DNA from: Akkermansiaceae bacterium
Lineage (GTDB): Bacteria; Verrucomicrobiota; Verrucomicrobiia; Verrucomicrobiales; Akkermansiaceae
Reading direction: 5' to 3'
Assembly (NCBI GenBank): GCA_903888515.1
Contig: CAISTY010000223.1
Location: forward strand, 1 to 39,378
Length of the DNA: 39,378 nucleotides
The position numbers and the translations under genes are program-made. This document shows, piece after piece, positions 26,301 through 34,627 of this stretch (the stretch's first letter is position 1; each line of letters begins with the position of its first letter). The notes below the pieces were generated by a model, which was given only the letters and a program-made list of their open reading frames with translations, was not told the DNA's origin and searched no databases.

Positions 26301-27675
26301 GGGCTAGCGAAGCCATGATGATAAGCATGTTGCCGCTTTCCTCCACCGGCATGCGGTCGCCGTCCTTGCCGCCCATGCCATACACTTGGCCGGTGGCGTG
26401 CGGATAGGTGCCAAGGTCATGCGGCGCATATCCATAGGGCCAGAGCCCGGATGCCGCGTAATCCAACACCGGCACCAGCATGGCCTGGGTCAGCACCGGA
26501 CTGAAAACGAGGAAAAACGGTGCCTGCGGGAACAACACATCCACCGTGGCGATGCATCCGTTAGAAAAGTTCTCCTTCGGGAACATCAACGGGCGGCCTT
26601 GGGCGTCGGCACAGATTTTGTTGCCGGCCAGAGTCTGCCGGTAGGCGAGCACGCAGAGCTGGGCGTATTTCTCACCGCCGACCTTGCGGAGGTCCGCTAT
26701 CAAGCGTTCGTCAAACGCCGCGCAGCGCAGGCTGAGCGTCTCGTAATCCGCCGCAGCCTTTTTCAGCAGCGCCGCCGCATCGTCGCCGTTGCGCCGCCAG
26801 TAGGGACGCAGGTCCTGTTTGAAATAACGGATCGAGAACTCGTCGTCATAGGCGAACATCAGCCAGCGGGACACGGGCGTGGCAGCGACCTTGGCCGCAT
26901 CCAACACCACGGCGGCCACCGGCGCGTCCTTGGCGGGCACCGGCATGGCCGTCTTGATCACCGGCAATGCTCCGCCCGCCGCAAAGGCATCCCTGGCCAC
27001 GCCCGCCGGCAGGATGTGCGACGAGTTCTTTGCATCCTTCGGGGCGGCCAGATAGAAAGACCCCCAATCGATCCTGAGGTTATCACCCTTCTTGGCGAGC
27101 ACCGGTTGCTCGTGAGAAGCCATGCCCAACACCTCGAGTCCGGCAATGGCGGGTTGCGTGCAATTGACTTGCTGCTTCGGCTCATTGACCGCGATTTCCG
27201 CCGCCGCATCCTGATAGAAAGCCACCTCGTGAGTTGCGCCGTCGGTGGCGCGGGCGACAAATTCCAGATAGGTCACCGGTCGCGACAATACATCGAGGTC
27301 GTCCGGCAGAGCGGGTGTCATGAATGTGAGCGTGAGCTGGATGCCCGCGCCGACGAAGGTGCAGATCGTGCGGGTCGGCAGCACTGCCACACCGGTCTGC
27401 GGCAAGGCCGCCACCGCGGCAGGTTCCGTTCCCATCAGACGATACGCCTTGCCATCGATGCGCACCATGCCGCAAAGCCGGTTCGGCTTGCCGGTCCAGT
27501 GGACGGCGTCGGCGTCGGTCAGCTTGTTCGCCGGCGACCAGATGCTGAAATACGGATCGTGGGTGACCAGCGGTACGGACGGCGGGCGGAGGTTCTCAGC
27601 AGCGTGCGTGACGAGCGTGCCGACGAGTAGCGATAACATCAGCGAGGTGGCGGAATAATAAGGGACCATGATCAT
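23344..27675 (-). CDS. Giant secreted glutaminase-A-like / DUF5703 fusion
   Basis: The 1443-residue product starts with a hydrophobic signal (SLMLSLLVGTLVTHAAE). Residues about 28-690 follow the glutaminase-A family order: DUF4964-type PLVTHDPYFSIWSPANKLTD, a DUF5127-like beta domain, then DUF4965 and DUF1793 with FPKENFSNGCIATVDVLFPQ, YAPHDLGTYPHATGQVYG and PVEESGNMLIIMASLAR. From about 705, PLEACNVVWNSPSKNSSGSM followed by PIGNGDIGMNVWVEE begins a DUF5703 / GH95-like half that runs to the end and includes an (alpha/alpha)-barrel with WTDAMVLHFDTRFKRD. Each half is normally a separate protein of about 700-850 residues. There is no stop or frameshift at the junction (about 25555). Extracellular amide or glycan breakdown is inferred. 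Confidence 0.85.
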   Translation of the reverse strand: MIMVPYYSATSLMLSLLVGTLVTHAAENLRPPSVPLVTHDPYFSIWSPANKLTDADAVHWTGKPNRLCGMVRIDGKAYRLMGTEPAAVAALPQTGVAVLPTRTICTFVGAGIQLTLTFMTPALPDDLDVLSRPVTYLEFVARATDGATHEVAFYQDAAAEIAVNEPKQQVNCTQPAIAGLEVLGMASHEQPVLAKKGDNLRIDWGSFYLAAPKDAKNSSHILPAGVARDAFAAGGALPVIKTAMPVPAKDAPVAAVVLDAAKVAATPVSRWLMFAYDDEFSIRYFKQDLRPYWRRNGDDAAALLKKAAADYETLSLRCAAFDERLIADLRKVGGEKYAQLCVLAYRQTLAGNKICADAQGRPLMFPKENFSNGCIATVDVLFPQAPFFLVFSPVLTQAMLVPVLDYAASGLWPYGYAPHDLGTYPHATGQVYGMGGKDGDRMPVEESGNMLIIMASLARQQGNADLAKSYWPMLTKWADYLVKEGLDPQNQLCSADMFGHLPRNANLALKAIIGIGGFAQLCELTGKPDDAKKYMDIARDYAAKWQDLAKDDRHTRLAYDQAGSWSMKHNLIWDRVLGLNLIPEAIGDAEIAWYLKVQKKYGLPVDHRTDTCLIDWALWSIAPARNDADFQALLEPIWRYANETPTRVPLSDWFVTTDAKRKGFQARPVVGGVFIRMLADPPMWKKWAGADAAKSNPQPTVENITIEGGTMDPLEACNVVWNSPSKNSSGSMPIGNGDIGMNVWVEENGDLLLLIGKTDAWDENSRIIKVGRVRLTLSPSPFVKGQPFRQELKLRDGMIEIESKTQNQPFKILLWVDANRPVIRVECDGPQPFDVTAKAEIWRTEKRLFGGMEWDSCWHMKGVDQGNRPKEIECYLTPDTVVAGGERVVWYHRNEYSVWPIGMKLQVLESVMTKLKDPLLNRTFGAAMCGKGFAKSDANTLKSSKPAKSHCVSIYPLTEQSPTPQAWLEQLDKTIQTADAVDLAKGRAEHQQWWRDFWNRSWIRISGGGDAETVTRGYTLQRWMSACAGRGNMAIKFNGSIFTVENRHGDNATSDPDWRTWGGDYWYQNTRLPYWPMLAAGDYDLMRPLFNMYFNTLELAKARNRIWFNCEGAYVTETMSFWGLMSNGDYGWNRSGKQPSDMVNPYIRWIWSSGLELSMMMLDYYEHTQDQRFLKEQLLPWTDAMVLHFDTRFKRDAAGKLIISPAQAVETYQDGVINPTTDIAALRVVLGRLVALPPALTDATARQRWTRFQQEIPGIPMTERDGRKYVLPAEKFQRRGNCENPELYTVFPFRIYGVGKPDLEIGRNTFAARIAKASHGWQQSSIQAAMLGLTDAARAMLVRNASSKHAGSRFPAFWGPNYDWIPDHCHGGNILSTTQTMLLQCEGEKMLLFPAWPKDWNVSFKLHAPSNTTVEGELRGGKVVSLKVTPQSRAADVVMMLEP

Positions 27676-27730
27676 GGCAATCAGGGGTGCTATGGTGATG
27701 GATGTGGAATGACAGCAGCTCTATGCTTGC

Positions 27731-28723
27731 TTACTCTCCGCCCTTGGCTCCGGGCGCTGCGCTCGCACCCATGCGTTTGAAGAGTCGGAACAGGTCGCTG
27801 TCCGAAGTCAGGATCACGGTGCTGTCCTTGTTGAGCGCTTTCTGATAGGTCTCGAGGGTTTTGGTGAATTGATAGAAATCCGCCGCAACGGGGCTGGAGT
27901 TATAGGCGGCGGCGTAGATGCCGGTGGCCTTGGCGTCCGCCTCGCCTTTGATCTCCTGTTCCTTGCGGTAGGCGCCGGATTCGATCGAGAGCAGGTCGCG
28001 TTCCTTGCGGCCGAGGATTTTCGCGGCTTCGCCGGCGCCTTCGGAGCGGAAGCGTTCGGCGATTTGCAGGCGTTCGGACGACATGCGGGCGTAGATTTTT
28101 TCGATGACGCCGGCTTTGTAGTTGATGCGTTTGAAGCGCACGTCGAGCAGTTCGATGCCCCAGATGCTGACTTTCGGTTGGGCGGCCTTGAGGATCTGGG
28201 CGTTGAGAACGCTGCGTCCGTATTGGATGGACGGGAGGGTGCCGAGATTGGTGTTTTCCACGACGAGCGTCTCGTCGCGTTCGGGAGTCCGGTCTTTTTC
28301 GCTGCGGATCACCTCGATCAGGTCGTGGGCGGCGATCACGTTGCGGGTTTCGCTGCCGATGATATCATCGAGGCGCGAAAGGGCACCGCGTTCGTCACGC
28401 AGTTTCTTAAAGTAAACCTGCGGGTTGGAGATGCGCCAGCGGGCGAAGTTGTCCACGGTGATGTAGAGTTTGTCGCGGGTTGGCATTTCGATGGCCGGGC
28501 CGTCCCATTCGAGGATGCGTTTCTCAATGCGGTTGACCTGTTGGATGAACGGTTTTTTAAAATGCAGGCCGGCCTCGTTTTTGGCGGGGTCGGCGTTGAT
28601 GGTGCGCACCGGTTTGCCGAATTCGGTGATGAAGATCTGCTGGGTTTGGTCCACGGTGAAGGCGCTGCTGACAAACAGGACGAGGGCGACGCCTAACAGG
28701 ATGAGAGTGATGAGTGGTTTCAT
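27731..28723 (-). CDS. hflC: SPFH-domain membrane protein HflC
   Basis: The 330-residue product has one N-terminal membrane segment (about 4-22) and a Band 7/SPFH domain: FTVDQTQQIFITEFGKPVRT, then GLHFKKPFIQQVNRIEKRIL and TRDKLYITVDNFARWRISNP. Downstream, GIELLDVRFKRINY and the coiled-coil ARMSSERLQIAERFRSEGAG complete the HflC pattern. HflC and HflK form a large cage around FtsH and modulate quality control of membrane proteins. The order hflK-hflC on the minus strand, 31 bp apart, matches the common operon. The start gives the membrane anchor directly. Confidence 0.92.
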   Translation of the reverse strand: MKPLITLILLGVALVLFVSSAFTVDQTQQIFITEFGKPVRTINADPAKNEAGLHFKKPFIQQVNRIEKRILEWDGPAIEMPTRDKLYITVDNFARWRISNPQVYFKKLRDERGALSRLDDIIGSETRNVIAAHDLIEVIRSEKDRTPERDETLVVENTNLGTLPSIQYGRSVLNAQILKAAQPKVSIWGIELLDVRFKRINYKAGVIEKIYARMSSERLQIAERFRSEGAGEAAKILGRKERDLLSIESGAYRKEQEIKGEADAKATGIYAAAYNSSPVAADFYQFTKTLETYQKALNKDSTVILTSDSDLFRLFKRMGASAAPGAKGGE

Positions 28724-28754
28724 GGTGATGGTGTGGTTAGAAATTTGGCGGCGC

Positions 28755-29726
28755 TCACTTGTTGAGGTTCATGAGGGGCAGGAACTGTTTGGCATCCTCG
28801 TCGAGGATGATTTTCTGGCCGAGCTTTGGCAGCACCTCGTTCATGGTTTCCAGATAGAGGCGTTGTTTGGTGATGGCGGGGGCCTTGTCGTATTGCGCGA
28901 GGAGTTGCTTGAAACGCGTCACATCGCCTTCGGCTTCGTTGACGCGTTGCACGGCAAACCCTTCGGCAGCCGATATTTTCTGGGCGGCCAGACCCTTGGC
29001 TTTCGGGATGACGCGGTTGTATTCGCCGTTGGCTTCGTTGATCATTTGTTCGCGTTCCTGTTGGGAACGGTTGACCTCGTCAAACGACCGCTGCACCGGG
29101 CCGGGCGGATGCACGTTCTTGAGCTGGATCTGTTCGACACTCAAGCCCATGTTGAGCTGCTGCAAAATGGCGATGAGGCGTTTGAGGGCTTCCACTTCGA
29201 TCTCATTGCGGCCGATGGTGAGGACTTCGTCCACGGTGCGGTCGCCGATGACCTCGCACATCACGCTTTCAGTGAGGTCGCGCAAGGTGGTGCCGGGGTT
29301 GCGCAGTTGAAACAGATAGTCGCGGGGATCCGATATGGTATATTGCACGATCCACTCGACATTCGCGGCATTGAGATCGCCGGTGACCATGTCACGTTCC
29401 TTGTCCGGGGCCATGCCCGTTTGGTCAGGGTTGGTCGCACCCGGCGTGCTGAAGCCGAACTCCAGCTTGAGTTGCCGCTGCACGGGCACGGGGGTTGCCG
29501 TGTCGATGCCGAAGGGGAGTTTGAAATGCAGCCCCGAAGGCGCGGTGTAACAGAATTTGCCGAGGCGCTGGACGACCGCGACGGATTCGGCGGGCACGGT
29601 GTAGAACGACGAAAAGACGCCGATCAACAAGAAAATCGCCAGCGGCGCGATGACCAGCAGGCGCGGTGAAAAGTTCAGCTTCGGACGGACGAAGGTGAGG
29701 GTGTTGTCGATGGGTGGTGGATTCAT
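28755..29726 (-). CDS. hflK: SPFH-domain membrane protein HflK
   Basis: The 323-residue product has a membrane segment at about 22-42 (LLVIAPLAIFLLIGVFSSFY) and the SPFH domain with VPAESVAVVQRLGKF, GLHFKLPFGIDTATPV, NVEWIVQYTISDPRDYLFQL and the HflK hallmark QLKNVHPPGPVQRSFDEVNR. A coiled coil (EREQMINEANGEYNRVIPKA) follows. It partners HflC and FtsH. I placed the start at ATG 29726 (MNPPPIDNTLTF), because the 23 residues before it look non-conserved. Its leader is CCAACCAACCAACTCC without Shine-Dalgarno. The start faces the Cys-rich gene across 386 bp. Confidence 0.9.
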   Translation of the reverse strand: MNPPPIDNTLTFVRPKLNFSPRLLVIAPLAIFLLIGVFSSFYTVPAESVAVVQRLGKFCYTAPSGLHFKLPFGIDTATPVPVQRQLKLEFGFSTPGATNPDQTGMAPDKERDMVTGDLNAANVEWIVQYTISDPRDYLFQLRNPGTTLRDLTESVMCEVIGDRTVDEVLTIGRNEIEVEALKRLIAILQQLNMGLSVEQIQLKNVHPPGPVQRSFDEVNRSQQEREQMINEANGEYNRVIPKAKGLAAQKISAAEGFAVQRVNEAEGDVTRFKQLLAQYDKAPAITKQRLYLETMNEVLPKLGQKIILDEDAKQFLPLMNLNK

Positions 29727-30112
29727 GGAGTTGGTTGGTTGGTGCGGCCGCAGGGTTTCCATACGGCGTTGAATGAAACTTCGAGGGTTTCTCAAGCATT
29801 GTCACTTGGAAAATCCGGCACCCGAAATGGACCTCCCAAGGCTGCGGCAGGACATCCAACCAATCCCGCAGGAATGGCAACCCCTCCGCACGCGTCGTCC
29901 CCATGGCTCGCTACTCCATTTTACCAGCCCATTCATGGATTCCAGCCAATTTTAACAGCCAAATGAATTTTTGTGTAAATAAATAGATTTTTTTCTTGCG
30001 TTGGGTCAAAAATCGGTATTTATTGTGAAATTGTTGGATGGGATCAGGTCAACCTTGATGTCCGTCCGCCCGCCAAACTCGTCAAACTCCACGTGATAGA
30101 AAGCACATTGCC
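29727..30112. promoter_or_regulatory. Divergent intergenic region hflK / Cys-rich gene
   Basis: This 386-bp gap has a sharply AT-rich core (about 29940-30045) in otherwise GC-rich DNA, where promoters for both directions would be expected. On the plus strand TTGCGT (29996-30001) and TATTTA (30017-30022) are 15 bp apart, a weak sigma-70-like pair short by two bases. No operator or riboswitch is recognisable. I find no credible gene inside. Confidence 0.35.
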
Positions 30113-33100
30113 ATGTCATTCCAAGCAAACCTGAGGGGCCTGCGCCCCCTGATTACTCGAGTCGCCCTCATCATGGGCGTCTGTATCGGTGGATTATTCT
30201 GGCTCCAGTCCTATGGCGCTCCAGATGCGGCATTCAATCTTGCCATTGATGATGCATCGCCGCCATCCGTGCAGCTCAGCTTCGACGCGACCGAGGATGC
30301 CTATTACTACCCGGAATATTTCGACGATACGTCGACACCGCCACGCTGGATTCCCATTCCGAACAACCAGCAATTCCACCATGCCGGTAAAAGCGTGGCG
30401 TTTATTCAAATTCCCGGTGAGCCGACGCCCTCGAGCCGGATTCTCCGGATGGTCAAGATAGACAAGGTGATCAAGCCCACGATTTTCCCGCAAGCCGTGA
30501 CTGGTTGTCCAGTTGCTCAGACGACTTGTCCGGCCAAGGCCACGGCTTGCATGGCGGTCGTCGCCACCGTTTGCCCGGCCCCGGGCAAGGCGGCGGTCAC
30601 CCAGTGTCCCATCCAGTTGACCAACTGCTTTACTGCCAAGACCCAGTGCCCCGCCGTCGCCACCAATTGCCCGGTCCAAGCGACCACTTGTACCGCCGCC
30701 ACTGTGGCGGCGGCTACTTTCTGTGGCGGGGTGGTAACCCAGTGCCCGAAACAGGCCACTCAATGCGCTTCCGTCATTACCGTCTGTCCGGTGCAGCCGA
30801 CCAACTGCCCGAAGAGTTCCACCCAGTGCCCGACTGTGGCTACCCAATGCCCCGCCAACGTAATGACCGTCTGTCCGGCCCTGCCAAGTATCTGCCCGAC
30901 ACCCACATCCTGCCCGCAGATCCCCACCAAGTGCCCGGCGGAAATCACCACCTGTGTCACGCAACTCACGGCATGCCCGACAGGGCCGACGTTCTGCCCC
31001 GGAATCCCCACGCAATGCCCCGACAAGCAAACCCAATGTCCGGCGCTCCCGACCTTGTGCCCGTCGGCTGTGAATCCGACGATCTGCCCGGCCAAAACCA
31101 CCGCGTGCCCGGTGGTGCCCACCACCTGCCCGAATGCCGTGGTGCAAACCAAGTGTCCGCAACAACAAACCAAATGTCCGCAGATTATCACCGTGTGCCC
31201 GATCAATCTCGGAGCCGTGACCCAGTGCACACAAGCGGATGTCCTGACCCAGTGCTCGGGAGTACCGACCCACTGTTCGTCGGTGGTCACTCAATGCCCA
31301 TTGCCCACGAATGAATGCCAACCCACCTTCGCCCCGCAGCACCCCACGCTCTGCCCGCCGATCCAAACGCAGTGTCCGATCACCGTGACGGTTTGCCCGC
31401 AGTTCCCGGCCCCCACGGAATGCCCGAAGGTCACGACCGTTTGTCCGCAAATCTCCACCCAGTGCCCGGTGAACACCACCACCACTTGCCCGCAAACCAT
31501 GACTTGGTGCCCGGTGGCAGGTGCGCAATGCGGTGATACCTTCTTCCCACAGGTCCCGACCCAGTGCCCGGTGGATGCCATCACGCATTGCATCCAACAC
31601 CCGACACAATGCCCGACGGCTGGCGTCACCACGCAGTGCCCGATCCAAACCACGGTGTGCCCGAGCAATGCCACCACCTTCACCAACTGCCCGTTGGTTC
31701 CCACCAATTGTCCGGTTAAATCCACGTCATGCCCACAGGTGATCACCCAATGCCCGCCGAATGAAACCCTGTGTCCGGTGGCCACCGTGTGCCCGGTGAA
31801 TCAGACAAGCTGCCCGAAGGAACCCACCAAGTGCCCGGTGGAAGTCACGATTTGCACCGCAGCGGGCACCCTGACAACCTGTACCGGCCAGCAAACGATC
31901 TGTCCCGACCCGACGGGTGCCACCACTTGCCCGGAAGTGCCGACCGAATGCCCGAGCAAGCCCACCTTCTGTCCCGCGTCGCAAACCAAATGCCCGGCCT
32001 ATGAGACCATCTGTCCCACCACGCCGGTCGTCACAATTTGCCCGGAAAAGGCCACGGCCTGCCCGAGTGTGCCGACCTTCTGCCCGGCGGCGCAGACCCA
32101 GTGCCCGGAAAATAGCACCACCTGCCCGGTCCTGGTTACCCATTGCACATCGCAAGTGACCCAGTGCCCGGTTGCTGCGGATACCAGTTGCCCGCAAACT
32201 ACAACCTTCTGTCCGGTGGCAGGTACAAACTGCGGTCAGACCTTCTTGCCGCAAGTGCCAACCACTTGCCCGGCGAATCAACTAACTGCCTGCCCGGCTT
32301 CCACGACGAATTGCCCAAGCGTGCTCACCCAGTGCCCGAATGACCCGACGAAGTGCCCGGCCGAGGCCACCATTTGCGCGCCCGTCTGGGTCTCCACCCA
32401 GTGCCCGGTACAGCAAACCAACTGCCCAATCGTGACCACGGTCTGCCCGGCTGACGCGTCCACCCAAACCGTCTGCCCGGTCCAGCAAACGACCTGCCCC
32501 ACCGGTGCAACGTTCTGCCCGGCCATCCCGACCGAATGCCCGAAGGCCTTCACCCAATGCCCGGCGGCTCCCACCCATTGCACAGCCACTCCCACCCAGT
32601 GCCCGCAACAATCCACAGTCTGTCCGCAGGTAGCCACCCAATGCCCGGTCGCCCAAACGAGTTGCCCGCAAGTGACCACCCAGTGCTTCAGCGATCCGAC
32701 CGGTGGCACCACCATTTGCCCGACGATCAGCACCCAGTGTCCGGCCCAAACGACAGCCTGTCCGGTGGATCCGACGCATTGTCCGCTTACACCGACGGTT
32801 TGTGTGTCGGCCCCCGGGACCACCACCACCTGCCCGCAGCAGCAAACCAATTGCCCGATGGTTCAGACGGAATGCCCGTCCCTGGCCACCACCTGCCCGC
32901 AGAACCCCACCAAGTGCCCGGTGATCGCCACCATCTGCCCTGATCAGACAGTGCCAACCCAGTGCCCGGTCAAGGAAACCCAATGCCCGTCCAACGGAGC
33001 CACCTTCTGTCCGGCTGAACCTACCTTCTGCCCGGCCAGTGCCACCAAGTGCCCGGCCACTCCCACCCACTGCCCGCTGACACCCGCCCCCACCCTGTGC

Positions 33101-34279
33101 CCGCTCCAGCAGACGGTATGCCCGACCGGAACGGTGACCGCCTGCCCGGCAACCACCACCGAGTGCCCAACCACCCCGGTGGCAACCCAGTGTCCGGTGG
33201 CGGCAACCTCGTGCCCCACGGTCCCGACCAGTTGCCCGAGCCAGTCCACCCAGTGCCCGGTTATCCAAACCGAATGCCCGGTGAAACCAACCACCTGCCC
33301 GGCCTTGGTGACCACCTGCGTGAGCCTCGCCACCCATTGCCCGCCGGTGACCACCGAGTGTCCGCAAGTGACGACCCACTGCCCGGCCTCCGTGACCGAT
33401 TGTGTCAATGTGCCAACCCAATGCACCCACATCGCCACTGAATGCTCAGCCGGAGCGACCACGTTCTGCCCGCAAGTGCCGACCCAATGCCCGACATCAG
33501 TGACGCAGTGCCCGGTGAAACAAACCGCCTGCCCGGCGACCACCACCCAGTGCCCGATCAACCCGACGACCTGCCCGGTCCAAGCCACGCAGTGCCCGCA
33601 CGATGTGCCGACCCAATGCCCGGCCACCAGCACCACTTGCCCGGCATTCACCACCGAGTGCCCGGTTGACACCACCACTTGTCCGCTCGTTCCCACCCAG
33701 TGCTCGAGTGCGGCCACGACGTGTGCCACCCAACCGACGACTTGTCCGATCGCCACCCATCCGACGATGTGTCCGAGCGGCACGGCTGACACCACGATCT
33801 GCCCGATCCAGCAAACCCATTGCCCGACTCAGGCGACTTATTGCCCGTTGATCCCAGGCCAGTGTGAGCCTACGTTCTACCCGCAGAAGCCCACCGAATG
33901 CCCGGTGCTCACCACCCAGTGCCCGATCTCACCGGGTTGCGGCCCGACCATGACTCCCACCACCCCCACCGAGTGCATGCCGGCGCCGACCGTATGCCCG
34001 GTGTTCCCCACCGAGTGCGCGACCCCGACCACGCTGACCCAGTGCCCAATCAATACGACCCAATGCCCGATTCCAGGCACGACGTGCTTCCCGACCGTGC
34101 TCCCCACCACGCCAACCCAGTGCCCGCCGTCCGCAACCCAGTGCCCGTTGACTACCACATATTGCCCGATAACGGCAGCGTGCGGCCCGACCATGCTACC
34201 CAACACGCCCACCCAATGCCCGGTGGATCCCACGCGCTGCCCGCTTGATGCATCCGGGGTCTGCGTGCCTGTGCCCTAA
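30113..34279 (+). CDS. Giant secreted Thr-x-Cys-Pro heptad-repeat protein
   Basis: The 1388-residue product has a hydrophobic segment at about 14-32 (ITRVALIMGVCIGGLFWLQS), probably a signal peptide or anchor without a clear lipobox. A Cys-free domain follows (about 40-125, SVQLSFDATEDAYYYPEYFD then RWIPIPNN), resembling the small beta modules of secreted verrucomicrobial proteins. From C132 to C1384 almost everything is T-x-C-P-x-x-x. I count by hand about 166 cysteines, mostly spaced exactly 7, sometimes 6 or 8-12. Recurrent breaks read C-G/Q/E-x-T-F/M-x-P-x-x-P-T-x-C-P. Codons vary between synonyms (TGC/TGT, ACC/ACG/ACT, CCG/CCC) while residues persist, favouring selection on protein. No C-terminal anchor is seen. 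No known family is recognised; structural disulfide ladder or metal binding are possibilities. Confidence 0.8.
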   Translation: MSFQANLRGLRPLITRVALIMGVCIGGLFWLQSYGAPDAAFNLAIDDASPPSVQLSFDATEDAYYYPEYFDDTSTPPRWIPIPNNQQFHHAGKSVAFIQIPGEPTPSSRILRMVKIDKVIKPTIFPQAVTGCPVAQTTCPAKATACMAVVATVCPAPGKAAVTQCPIQLTNCFTAKTQCPAVATNCPVQATTCTAATVAAATFCGGVVTQCPKQATQCASVITVCPVQPTNCPKSSTQCPTVATQCPANVMTVCPALPSICPTPTSCPQIPTKCPAEITTCVTQLTACPTGPTFCPGIPTQCPDKQTQCPALPTLCPSAVNPTICPAKTTACPVVPTTCPNAVVQTKCPQQQTKCPQIITVCPINLGAVTQCTQADVLTQCSGVPTHCSSVVTQCPLPTNECQPTFAPQHPTLCPPIQTQCPITVTVCPQFPAPTECPKVTTVCPQISTQCPVNTTTTCPQTMTWCPVAGAQCGDTFFPQVPTQCPVDAITHCIQHPTQCPTAGVTTQCPIQTTVCPSNATTFTNCPLVPTNCPVKSTSCPQVITQCPPNETLCPVATVCPVNQTSCPKEPTKCPVEVTICTAAGTLTTCTGQQTICPDPTGATTCPEVPTECPSKPTFCPASQTKCPAYETICPTTPVVTICPEKATACPSVPTFCPAAQTQCPENSTTCPVLVTHCTSQVTQCPVAADTSCPQTTTFCPVAGTNCGQTFLPQVPTTCPANQLTACPASTTNCPSVLTQCPNDPTKCPAEATICAPVWVSTQCPVQQTNCPIVTTVCPADASTQTVCPVQQTTCPTGATFCPAIPTECPKAFTQCPAAPTHCTATPTQCPQQSTVCPQVATQCPVAQTSCPQVTTQCFSDPTGGTTICPTISTQCPAQTTACPVDPTHCPLTPTVCVSAPGTTTTCPQQQTNCPMVQTECPSLATTCPQNPTKCPVIATICPDQTVPTQCPVKETQCPSNGATFCPAEPTFCPASATKCPATPTHCPLTPAPTLCPLQQTVCPTGTVTACPATTTECPTTPVATQCPVAATSCPTVPTSCPSQSTQCPVIQTECPVKPTTCPALVTTCVSLATHCPPVTTECPQVTTHCPASVTDCVNVPTQCTHIATECSAGATTFCPQVPTQCPTSVTQCPVKQTACPATTTQCPINPTTCPVQATQCPHDVPTQCPATSTTCPAFTTECPVDTTTCPLVPTQCSSAATTCATQPTTCPIATHPTMCPSGTADTTICPIQQTHCPTQATYCPLIPGQCEPTFYPQKPTECPVLTTQCPISPGCGPTMTPTTPTECMPAPTVCPVFPTECATPTTLTQCPINTTQCPIPGTTCFPTVLPTTPTQCPPSATQCPLTTTYCPITAACGPTMLPNTPTQCPVDPTRCPLDASGVCVPVP

Positions 34280-34627
34280 CTAACGACAACCAGGTAACTC
34301 CGTTGGCCGGCAATCCGCCAACCTAACAAAAAACCAGGTCAGCCGGTGGTGCGAACCACCGGCTGATTCGTTGTCGGGGGTCGGTGCAATGCGGATGGAG
34401 TCGTGGAACCGGCGCATCGGCATGAATCATGTTCAGAGTTCGATTGCCTCTGTTAGCCCGGGGTCAAGACCGCAACGCTGCTGGACACCCCGGGATCGGC
34501 GGTTCCACAGGAATGCGTGCCCGACCGGCATGCGAGTCTCGAGACTCACGCTCCGTGGCGAATGTTAGAAATGCGGAATCCCGGGGTATTCTCCGTCAAT
34601 GCAAGGCTGAACTCAGGAATGCCGCGT
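34280..34627. other. Convergent gap with inverted repeats
   Basis: This 348-bp gap separates the Cys-rich gene from the permease gene. Besides the terminator at 34339-34366 it holds CCCGGGGT (34457-34464) facing ACCCCGGG (34487-34494), a third CCCGGGGT at about 34582, and a perfect 14-bp palindrome GAGTCTCGAGACTC (34534-34547). No gene is supported. Confidence 0.5.
34339..34366 (+). terminator. Strong hairpin after the Cys-rich gene
   Basis: TCAGCCGGTGGT and ACCACCGGCTGA form a perfect 12-bp stem closed by GCGA, a GNRA-type tetraloop, 60 bp after the stop. It is followed by TTCGTT, a weak T-run. It probably ends the Cys-rich transcript. Confidence 0.65.

Noticed and set aside
26386..27630. 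414-codon plus-strand frame opposite the giant enzyme
   Set aside because: Its Arg/His/Gly-rich composition is typical of an antisense shadow; the minus-strand frame carries recognisable domains.
28470..29669. 399-codon plus-strand frame opposite hflK/hflC
   Set aside because: It is a shadow of two well-recognised SPFH genes.
30194..34233. Long open frames on the minus strand and in plus frame 2/3 across the Cys-rich gene
   Set aside because: They arise because a 21-nt repeat avoids stops in several frames. They lack signal peptides and start sites, and only the plus frame from 30113 has an N-terminal domain and runs unbroken.
30490..34270. CRISPR-like or minisatellite array
   Set aside because: The period is about 21 nt with degenerate units and no unique spacers. 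Synonymous variation around a constant TxCP pattern points to coding sequence.
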